Below are positions 30,601-45,600 of a stretch of DNA of 64,000 nucleotides, piece by piece. This DNA comes from Liolophura sinensis (taxonomy: Eukaryota > Mollusca > Polyplacophora > Chitonida > Chitonidae): NCBI RefSeq assembly GCF_032854445.1, contig NC_088300.1:20503608-20567607 (forward strand). The letters run 5' to 3'. Numbering within the stretch: position 1 is the first letter of the stretch; the number at the start of each line of letters is the position of its first letter. The position numbers and the translations under genes are program-made. The notes below the pieces were generated by a model. That model was not told the DNA's origin and made no database searches. It saw only the letters and a list, made by a program, of their open reading frames with translations.

Positions 30601-33600
30601 TTCCCACGTAGGGCCGGAGAGGAAGCCAGCATGAGCTGGACTTGAACTCACAGCGACCGCATTGGTGAGAAACTCCTGGGTCATTACACCTGGCAAGGAA
30701 AACACATAAAGCCCTAATTTTAGAGCAGCTTACCTTGTCCCAGTTTCCCTGACACAAATGTGTGGCTGCTACGCCGTGATAACTAACAGCCAAGTTTCGG
30801 ATCTCCTGTAAGCTTGGTGAATGACCCGGCGTCTCAAAGAGTCTGTAATATGTTAAACAAAAAAAGAGATAAATCTGCATCGTACAGATTATTTTGATAG
30901 TAAAGCTGTGCCCAGAGAGAAAACCATACAAATCCCTTGCATATCACGTGTCACTCCTGAGGTGCCTCTCGTCAGTTTCATCATGGAGTCAGGGGTACGA
31001 TCACCGTCCAGATAGGTGATCCCATCAGATAGACTTTTCTTACTGTTTAAAAAAGTAGTACTATACTGTGTACTATACATGCTGTAAACAATGAAACAGG
31101 TAGTATATGAAATGTGTAGTTGTTTTGAAAAATGCTAACGTTTGGTATGAATTTAACAACATTAATTGGGGCCTGTCCGTTTACATATGCCAAAGTATGC
31201 AGTCGGGAGTTTCTCAGAGTTTTATGCCACATTTTATACAAACCTTATCTATTTGTCTATCTGACTGTCGTTTATGGGGCCTCCGTGGCCTACGACAGCA
31301 CGGCGCAATGATCTAGGAACCTCCCACCATGCCATGGGGTCGCTCTGAGTTAAAGTCCAGCTCATACTAGCTTCCTCGGTACGTGGGAAGGTTCCCTAGC
31401 AACCTGCGGATGGTCGTGGGTTTCTTCCGAACTCTACCCAGTTTCCTTCCATCATAATGCTGGCCGCCGTCGTATAAGTGAAATATTCTCGAGTACGGGG
31501 TAAAACACCGATATAATATTTATTTATTTGTTTGGTGTGTTATGCCGTAGTCAATAATATTTCACTCATACAACGGCAGCCAGCATTATGGTGGAAGGCC
31601 AATGAAACAAATAAATAAATAAATTTTCGTTTAAGGCATAAACTGATGATTATTTTATCTTATAAAATGGTTGTTGATATTAACGGTGATGGAAAACTGG
31701 AGTGCCCAGCGTAAACCTACGACTTTTGGCAAGTTACTAATTACCATATTTATTGTATACAAAACTGTCCAAGTGGCCCTATATGCGCTTAATGTGGCCC
31801 TATATGCGCTTAATGTCAGCAAAATTGCACGACCCATAAAAGCAGGAGAATCTGTCCAAGGTAGATATTATCGTGCGCCAACCAAGATAACAGAGGCACA
31901 CCTAATCGCTGAAATACTCGAATTATTAAATATCAACTTAGTAAGGCGTTTTATTAAAAACATTTCTTGACTTCGCTTTAAAAATATTTTGAAACAAATC
32001 CTTGAAGACCACAAATTGCAGGCTGTTAAAAGTTTTATATTAAATCACAAGATTTACATTACCGATTTGCCATTGTATGTATTACCATGTTTATGAAAGT
32101 CTTCATGTCTCAAATCAGAGTGCATATAATAACCCACATGTGGATTGCAAATCGAAGTCATAGAGGATATTGCACAGTGAAGGTTGAATACCATAAATAT
32201 TGTTTATAGAGGTGGAAATGATAACCTAGGAGACGTGAAGCGTCGATGCTAATGCAATATAGGTATTTATGTAAATTAAGCATATGAAGAATTTCTACCT
32301 CTTTCTTGGCAAACTATATATTGTGCGGGAGTGCAGAGCCTTGTGATGCGATCCACGAAGGGTCAAAGTCTCCAGACGTGTAATAGCAAAACGTAATTCC
32401 AAAAGTGATATCTAACTAGTGAAGATATAAGTTCTATCAGCGAAGGAAATACTGGGATTTTACTGATGTATACATAATAAATGTGCTTACTCTTGCATGT
32501 GATTTTATTGCATAAATTAATTATTCTGTTGTATGTATTTGGTTGATTAGAAGTCCATCATTATGCTTTAAATATTGTAGGCCCGACGCTTTCAATTCAT
32601 GCCATTACCAATTTAGGTAAATCCCTGTATGCATTTTCAGTAGCTCAGGTTATACGTCGATCTACTCCAATTTTATGATATCACTATACATTTTGGTTTT
32701 TATGGGCATCCAATAGATTATTATTATAGTATTTTACGTCCTACTGAAAAGGCTCTATAAATATAACTCCACTGATACGGTTAAGAGTGCCCCATTAACG
32801 GCACCAGCAGCTCAGTGTGCAAGACTCGCGACCTCATAGCAATTGAAGCACCAATAACAAAATGTTAAACGGACCTAGGGCCATCAACAAGCAATATATA
32901 CACACCTTAGCCTGTAAGTAATGACGTCGTCGTGGAGCCTTTGTGCCTCCTCAAATCGTTCCGTGTCACAGTATAAACATGCCAGCGAGTATTTAATACT
33001 GTTAAACTTATCCGTCCATTCTGATTCGTCCATCTTTCCCTCCAAATTCTCCTGTAATATATGTTATTTATTTTTTCAGAAATACACGCCTTAACGTTCT
33101 GCATAAATCAACATAAGCAAGCTCGATATTTCTCAACGCTTGTTAATATGTTTTATAGTTTTAGACACGCAGGATTATAGCAAACAATTTATTTATTTAT
33201 TTATTTACTTATTTGATTGGCATCAAATGAAATAGGAATGCTGGCGGCCGTCGTATAAGTGAAAACACCGATCAAATAAGCTATTTTTTTATTTAGTTGA
33301 TTGGTGTTTAATGCCCTACTCAAGAATATTTCACTTATACCACAGCGGCCATCATTATAGCGGAAGGAAAAAATGCAAAGTTCATGCTTCCAAAGCGCTG
33401 CCGACACTGAAGTACCATGCCCAAGACACCAGAGATGAAACCCCACCCAGTCACATTATATCGACACCGGACCAAGCAGTCCTTTTTCCTCACTTTAACT
33501 TCTCAGTGCCATTTTTAAAGTCTTTGGTATGACCCGACCAGAGTCTGAACCATAAGTGAAGGAATCTCTGTATGTGTGCGTGCGCGTGTGTGTATGCTTG

Positions 33601-36600
33601 TATGTATTTTCTTCAGTTTTCTCTACAAACGTTTTCCCAGACTACTTGCCGGACGTATTGTTGAGGAGCAAAGGAACTACTCCAAAAATTGCAAATTGTG
33701 CATGCAACTTAGGTTATGATGACGTCATATAAAGGCAATGAAATTTTACTGATCTTAAAGTGCGAAACTATTGAACTCTAATCCCCAGTTTAAGACGCTG
33801 TCATTTTAATTTAAACTTCCATAAAACGAGGTGGTTATATCGTGCTAGCGCGGCGCAATGACCCAGGAGCCTTTCAATAATTAGGTGAATATTCTTGAGT
33901 ATGGCGTAAAACACCGATCAAATAAATACATAAATGAATACATAAATAAATAAATAAATCTTTGCGTTACTTTATGAGTGGGGTCTTCGTTGACGAAGGG
34001 GTTAGCACGCCAGCGTGGCGGAATGATCCAGAAGCCTCACACCAAAGCAGTCGCTCTGAATTCAAGTCCAGCTCATGTTGGCTTCCTGGCCGTACTTGGG
34101 AAGGTCTTTCAGCAAACTGCGGATGGTCGTGGGTTTTCCTCGGGTTCTCCCCGGTTTCCTCCCACCATAAGGCTGACCGCCGTCATATAAGTGAAATATT
34201 CCTGAGCATGGTGTCTAACACCGATCAAATAAATAAAAAAATAATGTTCGAGCTATACATGGTGGAGGGTGGAGTCGATCAGATATATGGTTGAAGAGAA
34301 AATCGACGGACAGATATAAGTTCCCACACACCTTTGTTGATAGCCAGATTCTACTAATTCCCGTGAACATACCATCAGTTCCTTAGCTCTATGAAGAATC
34401 ATTTCCTCGCCTTCTATCATCTGAGCAAGGTTTAAGAGTTCTCGAACTTTATCAAGCAAATCCAGTAACTGCAACGAACATTAATATTCACTGAAGAAGT
34501 TTATATATTTGTATTGATACAGGGGTCAAACAGATGTAAAGAAGGCTTAGCAATTAATTACTAGTGTAGCACCCGTTGCATTTGTCTTGATATGGAAATA
34601 TTGAAACACGTTTGTTGTAACATATAAAATATAAAGCTTTCGTATAATGTCATTGTCACCTTGCAGATTTGTGGTCATGAAATAGCATTTATTGTGAAAT
34701 CAAATGTTTGCACGTTTGCATGAGTCGGTAATAATTCTTGATTGACTATCCATCGTCATTACCTTCATTCGAGCAGACATGTCTTGGTCCAAAAAGTCCT
34801 CCATTTTTTCGCAATACTCTTTCGTCAAAAGAGCGTTAAAGGACCGGATGCAACGTTTGGCTATTTCTTTCCCATTTAGACCTGTTTGTTTCCATAATTC
34901 CAACAACTGGTAGACATCGTCGCTGAAATGATAATACAGGGTGATGTAATTAAAGACTAATAAAATATACTTGGCCACGTTAGGGTCGTTTTACTTTTCG
35001 TCTTTCCTATTCTGTGATATTGTCTATACATAATAGAGAGTCAAAGACTGTTGGCCAAAATGAATTTGCCATTACTAAGTGCAGGATTTGTTCCTTGCAG
35101 AGAAACAACTCTTTCAACGCCGTCGTATAAGTGAAATATTTTTGAGTAAGTTGTAAAACACCCAAGAAATAAATACATACATGGATTTAAAGGTATCGAT
35201 GACTTTATTGTCTATATAATTTCCATATGAGCTTACAAAAGGAAACCGTTTCACAAGGAAAGTTATTATTTCGCTGAAATAACCTTACCTGTACAGGATA
35301 TTGAACACAAGTAAATGAGATAACACCGTTGCAAGTCCAAGCTTGTCTCCTATCTCAATATACAACCATGGAAGCTCAAAACATGGGCGAACGTTCTGTG
35401 CTTTGTCGGAGAATGAGATATTTAGAGCATTCTGAAAACGAAGACATGGAACCACATCAACTAATATTCAACATGTTATACACTTTGCTGTATTACATTT
35501 TGTAAAGATTGTGTTATCTTTACTCTGACGCATGAAGAACCAAATTTATAAAGTATAACACATTACCTATCTAGTCATCGTGCCATTCAGCAAATGTTAA
35601 TTCTTTTGCCACTATGACAATCAGTTCATAAATCTACAACTACATCAGAGTATAACACATCGGAATGTTCTAAGAACTGTCGATATAACCCATGTATGTT
35701 GTTGCCATGCCGTGTCCACTTTCTATATATACAAGAATCATATACCTTCAACTGGTTTTGAAAGAATGTGATCATCTCTTTGCAATGTTTGTGTCTGAAA
35801 AGAAAAAAAGATTAAGTGATTAAACTCTTGTTCTACAGATTGGTTAGGTTATCACGTGTCTGATCAGCAAAGAAGTTGTCACAGACAATATTTAGTGTAC
35901 CATATGGCCTGTAGAGATGCCACAGAAGCCGATTTGGGATTGGTTAGGTTATCACGTGTCTGATCAGCAAAGAAGTTGTCACAGACAATATTTAGTGTAC
36001 CATATGGCCTGTAGAGATGCCACAGAAGCCGATTTGGGATTGGTTAGGTTATCACGTGTCTGATCAGCAAAGAAGTTGTCACAAACAATATTTAGTGTAC
36101 CATATGGCCTGCAGAGATGCCACAGAAGCCGATTTGGGATTGGTTAGGTTATCACGTGTCTGATCAGCAAAGAAGTTGTCACAGACAATATTTAGTGTAT
36201 CGTATGACCTGTAGAGATGCCACAGAAGCCGATTTGGGATTGGTTAGGCTATCACGTGTCTGATCAGCAAAGAAGTTGTCACAGACAATATTTAGTGTAC
36301 CATATGGCCTGTAGAGATGCCACGGAACCCGATTTTGGATGGGTTAGGTTATCAGCTGTCTGATTAGCAAAGAAGTTGTCACAGACAATATTCAGTGTAT
36401 CATATGACCTGTAGAGATGCCACAGAAGCCGATTTGGGATTGGTTAGGTTATCACGTGTCTGATCAGCAAAGAAGTTGTCACAGACAATATTTAGTGTAT
36501 CATATGACCTGTAGAGATGCCACAGAAGCCGATTAGGGATTGGTTAGGTTATCAGCTGTCTGATTAGCAAAGAAGTTGTCACAGACAATATTCAGTGTAT

Positions 36601-39600
36601 CATATGACCTGTAGAGATGCCACAGAAGCCGATTTGGGATTGGTTAGGTTATCAGCTGTCTGATTAGCAAAGAAGTTGTCACAGACAATATTCAGTGTAT
36701 CATATGACCTGTAGAGATGCCACAGAAGCCGATTTGGGATTGGTTAGGTTATCACGTGTCTGATCAGCAAAGAAGTTGTCACAGACAATATTCAGTGTAT
36801 CATATGACCTGTAGAGATGCCACAGAAGCCGATTTGGGATTGGTTAGGTTATCACGTGTCTGATCAGCAAAGAAATTGTCACAGACAATATTTAGTGTAT
36901 CATATGACCTGCAGAGATGCCACAGAAGCCGATTTGGGATGGGTTAGGTTATCACGTGTCTGATCAGCAAAGAAGTTGTCACAGACAATATTTAGTGTAT
37001 CATATGACCTGCAGAGATGCCACAGAAGCCGATTTGGGATTGGTTAGGTTATCACGTGTCTGATCAGCAAAGAAGTTGTCACAGACAATATTTAGTGTAT
37101 CATATGACCTGTAGAGATGCCACAGAAGCCGATTTGGGATTGGTTAGGTTATCAGCTGTCTGATTAGCAAAGAAGTTGTCACAGACAATATTTAGTGTAT
37201 CATATGACCTGTAGAGATGCCACAGAAGCCGATTTGGGATTGGTTAGGTTATCACGTGTCTGATCAGCAAAGAAGTTGTCACAGACAATATTTAGTGTAT
37301 CATATGACCTGTAGAGATGCCACAGAAGCCGATTTGGGATTGGTTAGGCTATCACCTGTCTGATCACCAAAGATTGGGTTTCACTGGGTTGTTTTCTGAT
37401 CTGCAACAGACGGTCAGTATTTATTGTGGGGTGTGGCTCGGGGCTTGTATGATTAAGATATAATATGTTTAATCAGCAACCGCATGACCGGACATTTTTT
37501 ATCCCTGACATGTATTTAACTTGTTAAGACATGTAAATGAAACACAAGTGCTCTGGAGTCATGATATGATAATATCCCCCTCTATGAAAATATCAAAGCC
37601 TTACTTTTTTTCTTTTCACGGTAGTTTTGTGCTGCCTTTTCTGCCCTGTCATTTTCTAGCTAGATTTTCTAGCTTATTTGAGCTGTGTCTTGTCCAGTTG
37701 GGGAATGACAACAGGCGAACGCGTCAACGAAAACACAAGCACTAACCACTAATGGTAAAAAAGTGGTTGTTTTCATTTCGTTCAACACTTTCATTCTGAG
37801 CGTCTCTTTAGGCATGAGAGACGATGACAAAATAAATGATATATTGCATGGCCATAACAACAGCTTACTCACTTTGTGTCCGGCGAATCCATATACTTCC
37901 TCACGACGGCTGATCTTAATTCATTAAATGCAAACCTAAAAGAAATGAGATTAAAGAAAACTGCTTTGTAAAACAAAATATTGTATTAAAATAATAGAAT
38001 GCTAAAATATGGAGTAAGGTTGAAGTGAAAACTGTGTGCAGAAAGAACGGTCATTTATCTTATAAGGCATTTTGAAGAGTACTATATAATCTCATATAAG
38101 TTTTGAGAACATTATTTCAGTTATGTTTTACTGATGAATAAAAAGGGCTATTCCAACATTATATGTCTCGTTTAGAATTGAAACTTCCACTAATGTCGGA
38201 ACTTCTATAAACGCTGGTTGTATGGTTAAAAAAGCCAACCAAGTCAAATGTTTGATTGCCTTGAACTATGTTTACAAAATCTGAAAAAAATTAAATCTAA
38301 GTAATTTATGCATACTTTGAAGTGGTTTATCTATTGACGCTTACTTACAAACATTAGATAAGTCATGTATTAAAAGATAAATAATTTCGGAGTTTAAAGA
38401 TTAGTGTACTTCTACTCGAAGGGCGTATTCCCGAATTCTTTTGGGGGAATTTGCTTATTCAGGGACCTGGAGGTAATGATCTTACCCGTACACTCCTGAT
38501 CTATCCACGAGGTATTTGCCCAGGGCAAAGTGGAGTGGTGACCAGACATAGCTGGGGATACAGTGCATCTCTATCAGCTCGTTCTCAGTAAGGCCTTGGT
38601 GAGACAGGGCCAAGCTGCACATCACCTGTTTGCCAGGGAAACACAGCAGTGGATCAATTAAGGGCACTGGTGTCCAATCTATACCAATAATTCATGCCTA
38701 CGCATGTCATTCCTTCGTACAGTGGCATTACTTATCTATGTCTTATCCAACCCAATTTGGCACCATAAAGAACGCAGGCATTTTGAAAACTGTGCGACAA
38801 AACGCAAAGTTGGACGGTGAAAGTAATTATGTCGTCGGGAGACAAGGGATTAAAGCCAGATTGGGTCATACCAAAGATTTTTAAAATGGTACGTTGCTGC
38901 CTCGCCTGGGGCTCAATGCTGAGAGGAAAGAGGAATGAAACACAGGTCTACACAACCAGGTGTCGGTATAATGTGACTGGATAGAGTGTCATGTCTGGTG
39001 TTTTCGTTGGCTCATTGGCTACTTGGCCTCGTCCTGCCACAGGACTTTAATTATAAAGTAATTATATGAACAAAAAGCAGTTCTTATCTCTGGAGTGAAT
39101 GTACGAAACCAATATGTTATGGAGAGATATGAGCAGCTTTTCTGACCCTAAGGGTCTAAGGCGCACTGGTAAGACAGTTTTACCCTTTAACGGGTATACA
39201 TTAATACAGGTATATATGTGAAAATAAAAAAAGAAGTTCAGATTCCTTTACCCAGAAATTATTCTTGAAATTTAGTGTTACCAGTCGTTGAATTTCATGT
39301 TCCCGTGACTCTAGATCCCCGACATAACATAAATTATCTTGATTAGATGTTTATTTCACCTTTTCAACAACATTCCCTGGGTATTCGTTCACATTGTAGT
39401 CCACTTCCAATCGCTCAAGGTATTGCAGAAAGAGTTCCTCAACGCTGAAATTTAAAAAGGATTTGTGCCATAAGTGCGTCATTTGATTTTTCTATTCATG
39501 TATCCTTCTATTATCTTGTAAATCTAACAGTAAAACCTGAATGCTGCATACAATACAATAGCTGATGTAGATCTAACTGCGAATTGTCGAAAAACAACTA

Positions 39601-42600
39601 TATTTAGCTCACCTTTCGGAGTTAATTAGGGAGTCGATTTTCTTGTCTAAATTGCGGAAGTAACCAAAGACACACAATTCCTGAAAGAAAACGTCACTTG
39701 TTTTGAACATAGTGGTGTAAATTGCGACCATGATGGCCACACATATGCATGGAGCTGTTACAGTCAGGAATCTATGTCAAAGCGATATGCTCAGTCCACT
39801 ACTTCATCACCGGGATTCAGCAGTTAACATTATTTTAGAATTATTTGACACTGAAACACATCATTTCTTTTGACACGTCTACAAGTGGTCGACACGTCTA
39901 CAAGTGGTCGACAGCTCTACAAGAGGTCGACCTGTTTACAAGTGGTCGACAGTGTATTAGTATTAGTATATAATACTAGCCCCCGGTTTCATACTGTATT
40001 TATCTTTTTATTTGTTTATTGATTTGGTTGGTATTTAACGCCTTCTTCAAAAATTTTTTTCATATGACGGCGGTCAGGTTCGGCGGGAATCTAAAAAAAC
40101 CCTTTAAGTTGCTATCGAAACAGTAAGAGTAGGATTCGAACACGCGACCAGAGTGGTCAAGGGCCTGACGGTTGCAGGAAGTCAGTGCTTTAACCATCAA
40201 AACCACTGAGTTCACGCTACCCACCCCATTCATTTCCGTCGTTTAAGTGAACAAGTTTTGAAACTGGAGTTTAAAAATAATCAAATAAATAAGTCTGAAC
40301 TCATACCTCCATGACAATTGTTAGGAAGAGTGGATTGTGGGTGTTTTGAGCAACAACTACCCGGGCCAGCTGATCAGGGGACAATTCTTTGCCAGACGCC
40401 ATCAAAGATTTCTACAAAGGTATAAAAAAAATCGGTCAATGGTCATCTAATCATTAGGTCACATTCTGGAAACAAAATTGCATAAAGCTTATAGTAGCAA
40501 TGCAGTCATTCAAACAAACTGTTCATTTATTAAACACTATTCAATAAAACGAAGTCATGACAGACAACCACGATAATGCGGATATTTCTGATTTCTGAAT
40601 TATTTTATGTATGCTGTATGATTTAGATAGTCAAGGTACTTGGACGCATAGGGTAAAAACATTGTAACAGAATAATTAGCTGAAACTGTCTTAGTGGAGA
40701 TTTAAAGCACTTTGTCAATTGATTATATAGGCGCCTTACCTTACAAAACGTGGCTTGATCCTCGGGAAGAAGTGGTGTGATCTCCACAACTGAGAAACCG
40801 CGTCTTTCCACCAGTTCTCTGATCGTCTTCTCATCTGAAGATACACTGGACACCACCAGATGAGTCCCTTTAGGTAAACTGTCTGGCAGCCAGAAGAGGT
40901 GCTGTGAATCAAAACAGTCAGCGGGGAACCATAACATATTCATTGGTTATATCTTCATGGGAAATTGAAATGGGCGGTTTCTGAAAAGGGTGGCAACGTT
41001 ACCCGGCCCAATCATCCAGGGGGCTGTTTCTCAAAAGGGTCATAACGTTACCCCGGCCCAATCATCCAGGGGGCTGTTTCTCAAAAGGGTCATAACGTTA
41101 CGCCGGCCCAATCATCCAGTTTCATCTAATGGGAAAACTTACGCACTGGCCTCTGACTGTGCCCTACAGATTGAAAACCTTCGTAACTTGCGGAAGTCCG
41201 TTTTTTTAACCCGGGCACTTTAGTTTTCTCCATCAATGAAGCTGACAGCCGTGAAACGTTCTTACGTGCAGTTTTAACTACAAATCGGTCTGTCAACAGC
41301 AACGAGAATAGCATTTGTAGAATTACACCATTATTTAGTACCGGTATGGCCAAATGTCAAAATGTACTTCACCGGTAGACTCAAGAGTAATGTATACGAC
41401 AATCCAGGCTACATTGTTTTTTATGGTTGTTTTAGCTGAAACTTCGCACCTTGTTTTAAATCGTATTTCATTTATCTGAATCTGCGAAACAAAATAATAA
41501 TGTAGCATGTTGTACTGATTCGCTAAAAATGTTACATTGAGGGTTATGGGAACACAACATGTATGCAGTAATTGAACCTAATCTCGTACCTTGCCCACTT
41601 TTCCCGGACTATCGACCATGTTCAATCCGTCAATAACAATAACAGCCTTCTTGCCAACAGAAGATATTTTTTGTAACGTCAGTTTCAGTTTCCTCGCCCA
41701 GTGGTGAATTGTTTCCATCAAATCGGACTGGTCAAATTTGTCCTTCGTTTGATCCGAGTCTGCATGACTTCCCAACTGACATCCTAGATCTTCATGCAAC
41801 CTTCTTAATATGTTAGGAATACCTGGCGGCAAGGAGGAAAATATTATCATTAACGTTACGTGTAACCTCTTAAACGGAAATTCTCTTTCTTAAAAAGCTA
41901 AGCGCAACAATAAAGATCTTTTACTGTTTTTTTTTTCAAGATTTAAACGCCAAAAATTTACCTTAATCAATATTGTTGACTGTCAGTGTAAATATACTAC
42001 TACATATCCATTTGTTCGATTTGTTTTGGGGTTTTTTTAGGGCTTGTTGTAGGATATTTTGCTCGAGTAAATCAAACAGCCGACATCGGATTTTAGCTTA
42101 AGACTTCACTTCTCAAAGACTAGAGATTTCTTATTTATTTATATAATTCATTGGTGTTTTAAGTCGCACTCAAGTATATTTCACTTATAACCCGGCTTCC
42201 AGCATTATGTTGGGAGGAAAACGGGCTGAGCCCGGGAGAAACCCATGGCCATCCGCAGATTGCTGCAAGACCTGCGTAAGCTCACCTGTACTGCCCTCAG
42301 CAAATCCTACAAAATGGTACCCAATGAGAATCTCTGTGTTGTTCTCTTGGAGTGCTTTTATCCATGTAGATAACAATGCAGACTTCCCGCTGCCTTTTAT
42401 TCCCTTCACAAACACCGGTTTGCCTGTAAAACATTAAGTAAAAACAATTCTCCTCATCCTGTGTTAAGAATTATAATGTTTATTCACCACGAATAGACAT
42501 TCCATTCATTAGAAACGACAGCGTTTAATCAGTGAATCTAAATCGATGAGAGTAAGTTGCTGTTATATAATACAAATTTATGCCGCATTCTGAACGCGTA

Positions 42601-45600
42601 TAATTGTTCAAATTCTTTTCTCTTAATTGTTATTTACCATTTTAATGCCTGAAAAAATTTAACTCTCTATAGTCAATTCTTATTTTCTTCTATTTATTTA
42701 AGCATGCCTATATCTTGCTGAAGTTTTCCTACAATAAACCTTACCTTCTGAATTCTCTACGTTTCTACCCAATGTTGCCAGGGTAATTGTCTTACCTTCT
42801 GTTGTCTCTGAGCTCCGATTCAGTATGGCGAGGTAGTTGTCTCCGCCTACATACAACCCTGATCGGTTCTTTAAGAATGCTGTGTGCTGGAGGAGTTCAT
42901 TTTCCCGCCTCGTCAGTTGCTGGTTAGACATATCTTTAAACGTTACCTCTGTTAAGTGTTTCCAAATAGCGTCGAACATAAATTTGACCCCCTGTTCAGA
43001 ATTGTAATCGGTACATAATCATACTTAGATGGAAGAGGAGAACGAGTTGTAGGCCTACTACTGTCAACTTTAATGTGGTAAATGAAAATTACATAAGTTT
43101 TAATACAAATTTGCTACATACACACATTAGTAATTTTAGTACAGAAGTTTACAGGAAAAATCCTTGGCCCAGTTTCACAAAGCGGTTCATGGCATTTTGT
43201 TATAGGTACACATCGTACACCATATAGGAGCAACAAACTGACCAATAATTCATCCAGAATACTGGACATATTAACACTTCAACCGACCCGGCCCCGAGAT
43301 AACTAAGTGATCTCAGACCTAAGTCATAATTTCAGTCATTAAACTTGGTATTTTCCTTTCCGTTATTTTAGCTGAAATTTGTTTTACATTATCTTGCCCA
43401 GAATTTACGTTTTCAAGAAGTATGCTGATATTGTTACATAAGAAATGTCACTTTTGAAGGGATTTGAAATATTGACTGAGTCTCAGACCGATTCGTGATA
43501 TAGGGGCCAGCATTTCGTCAATGTGCAATATGTATTTAGGTTTAAAGGTATGTATGCACTTACCTCTTCAGGTGTACTGTACGCCATGTTCACGCCAAGT
43601 GTCTGTGAAAAGAAACTTCATTCATTTAAATGAGAAATTCGCTTCGTTTTCTAAAACCAAATAGCTGCACAATACAAAAGATCCAGATTTACAGTACATT
43701 TACATACATGCAGGTTCGACACATTACCTACAGATGTCATCTATTTTAAACACGTATCGCGCCAATAAACTACGTGTCATGCTTTTAATAACAAGTACCC
43801 TTAAGACAGAGAGGCCATCCACCCAGTTTGTCCTTCGTGAATCTATAAACAACTCCGATCTCCCTCACCTGCCTTTCCGTGGCTTTGACTCGTGTCTTCA
43901 AGTCGTCCATTAATGGTCTTGAACCTTCTTCAGCCGAGTATTTGTATACGAGGCTTTTGTTTCCTGTCTGAATGCCTTCTTCTCTCCTCATGTCATCAAA
44001 GGCCTTATTGTGCAGAAACATACAAGAAAAACTTTATTGTGAACAGTCTTCGTTTCTTTGCAATACCTTTATATGTAAGTAAGTCTGTTTGGGTATGCAT
44101 TAAAGTAAAATGGCCGAGTTTTTAATTCAATCTGTAATTTCCCAGTGCCTCTGGAATTCAATGAAGTTTGGATAATTTTCTGAGTTTTTCTTTAAAAACT
44201 GATTACTTTAAAAACCTTTGCCTGAGAAAACAAACCGCGCTGTCACCTTGTCCCTGAAGCAGATCACGGCTGGCATTTGCCCTGGAGCGTTCAAATGACC
44301 ATGTAGGAATTCCAGTTCAGTTACGCTTTTGTCTCGCCACTTTTCCAAGAAAGGATATTTCTCAATTGCCTCGTCGAATGTCTTCTGCAGCAGCTCATCA
44401 TTCTTGCCATGCCACCCATACCTCTGCAACCAATGTCAGGGCCAAGAGTAAGGTGTCATGAAATAACTCACAAATAACAATGGTGATGATCTGAGCAAAT
44501 CTGATGAGAAATACCTATATGTACGATTATGATTGATGAAATAAAGTGAAATGTAATGTTTAGATTGTGAATTCTCTACATATTTGATAGTTTCGTTGCC
44601 TTAATAGAGTTTAGCTTGTCATTTAACATTATTTGAGTCACTTCACGACTGTGTTTGTATGTATTTGTAACAAGCTATCGATTCAATGCCGACATACTGA
44701 TCGTGCTGCCTCAGTGAAACACTATGCTATAGACAGCAGCAACAGTATACGGATTATGAATCGATAAAAGTACAAAGGCTTACATTAGTTTGCTAGCTTG
44801 TCTGCATTTTGTGTGTTTAAAAAGCTTGATAATTGTACCAGAACTTTTAATAGTGAAGCAGAGCTAAAAAGGTAAAACAAAAGTCATGAACTGTTCATAA
44901 CAAGTACAGCTGCAAAATATTTACGTATGTAAAGAGTCAAGGACAGCTGGATAAGGTGTAGTTCGAATGAAAAGTATACCCTAAAAAGGATTTACTGGGA
45001 GAACTACAAGATTAATACAAATAGTCTATATCTAGCACCGTAGAGTGTTTTATTTAGTGAGTAAACCCTGATGGTCTATATATTAAAAGAGGGACATACT
45101 TTCTTCATTTTTCGCGTTAGGAATATTTATGCTTGGTCACTGGATTAAACCTGTACTTTTTGCTGAGTTTATCTGATCTTTTTGTTTTATTGATTTATTT
45201 ATTTATTTATTTATTTATTTATTTTGTTTAAGTTAAACAAGCTTTGTGAATGATCATGTCGTCTGTCGTTGACATAAACACTTCAGATTTTTTACGAGGT
45301 GTGAGGATGGGTTCAAGTCAACACCTGTGAAGATAATTGCTGATCATCATCTGCGATGATAGGTTCAGATCGCCACTTGCGAGAATAGGCTCACATCAAC
45401 ACTGAGGATAGGTACATGTTACTGTTTGTAAGGGCAGGTTCAGTTAATCACTTGTGAAGGGTATGTTCAGATTCTTACTTGTGAGGATAGGCTCAGATTA
45501 TCATTTGTTAGGATTGGTTGGCATTATCACTTGTGGGCAGACGTTCAGATTATCATTTGTAAGGATGGGTTGGCATTATCACTTGTGAGCAGACGTCCAG

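Noticed and set aside
30889..31080. Additional exon of the STAND gene (SDGITYLDGDRTPDSMMKL frame)
   Set aside because: Exons 18 and 19 already join in phase, and the stretch has no similarity to the TPR array. It is more likely part of an unclassified repeat.
34332..34372. Longer exon 17 using the donor AAG/GTGTGT
   Set aside because: It gives phase 2, whereas exon 18 must be entered in phase 0. The ATG/GTATGT donor at 34372/34371 fits.
35841..37374. CRISPR-like direct repeats
   Set aside because: Units are contiguous 100-bp copies with no unique spacers, and the genome is eukaryotic. It is a minisatellite.
42207..42437. Plus-strand open frame over the NACHT exon
   Set aside because: Antisense shadow of exon 6 and the neighbouring SINE.
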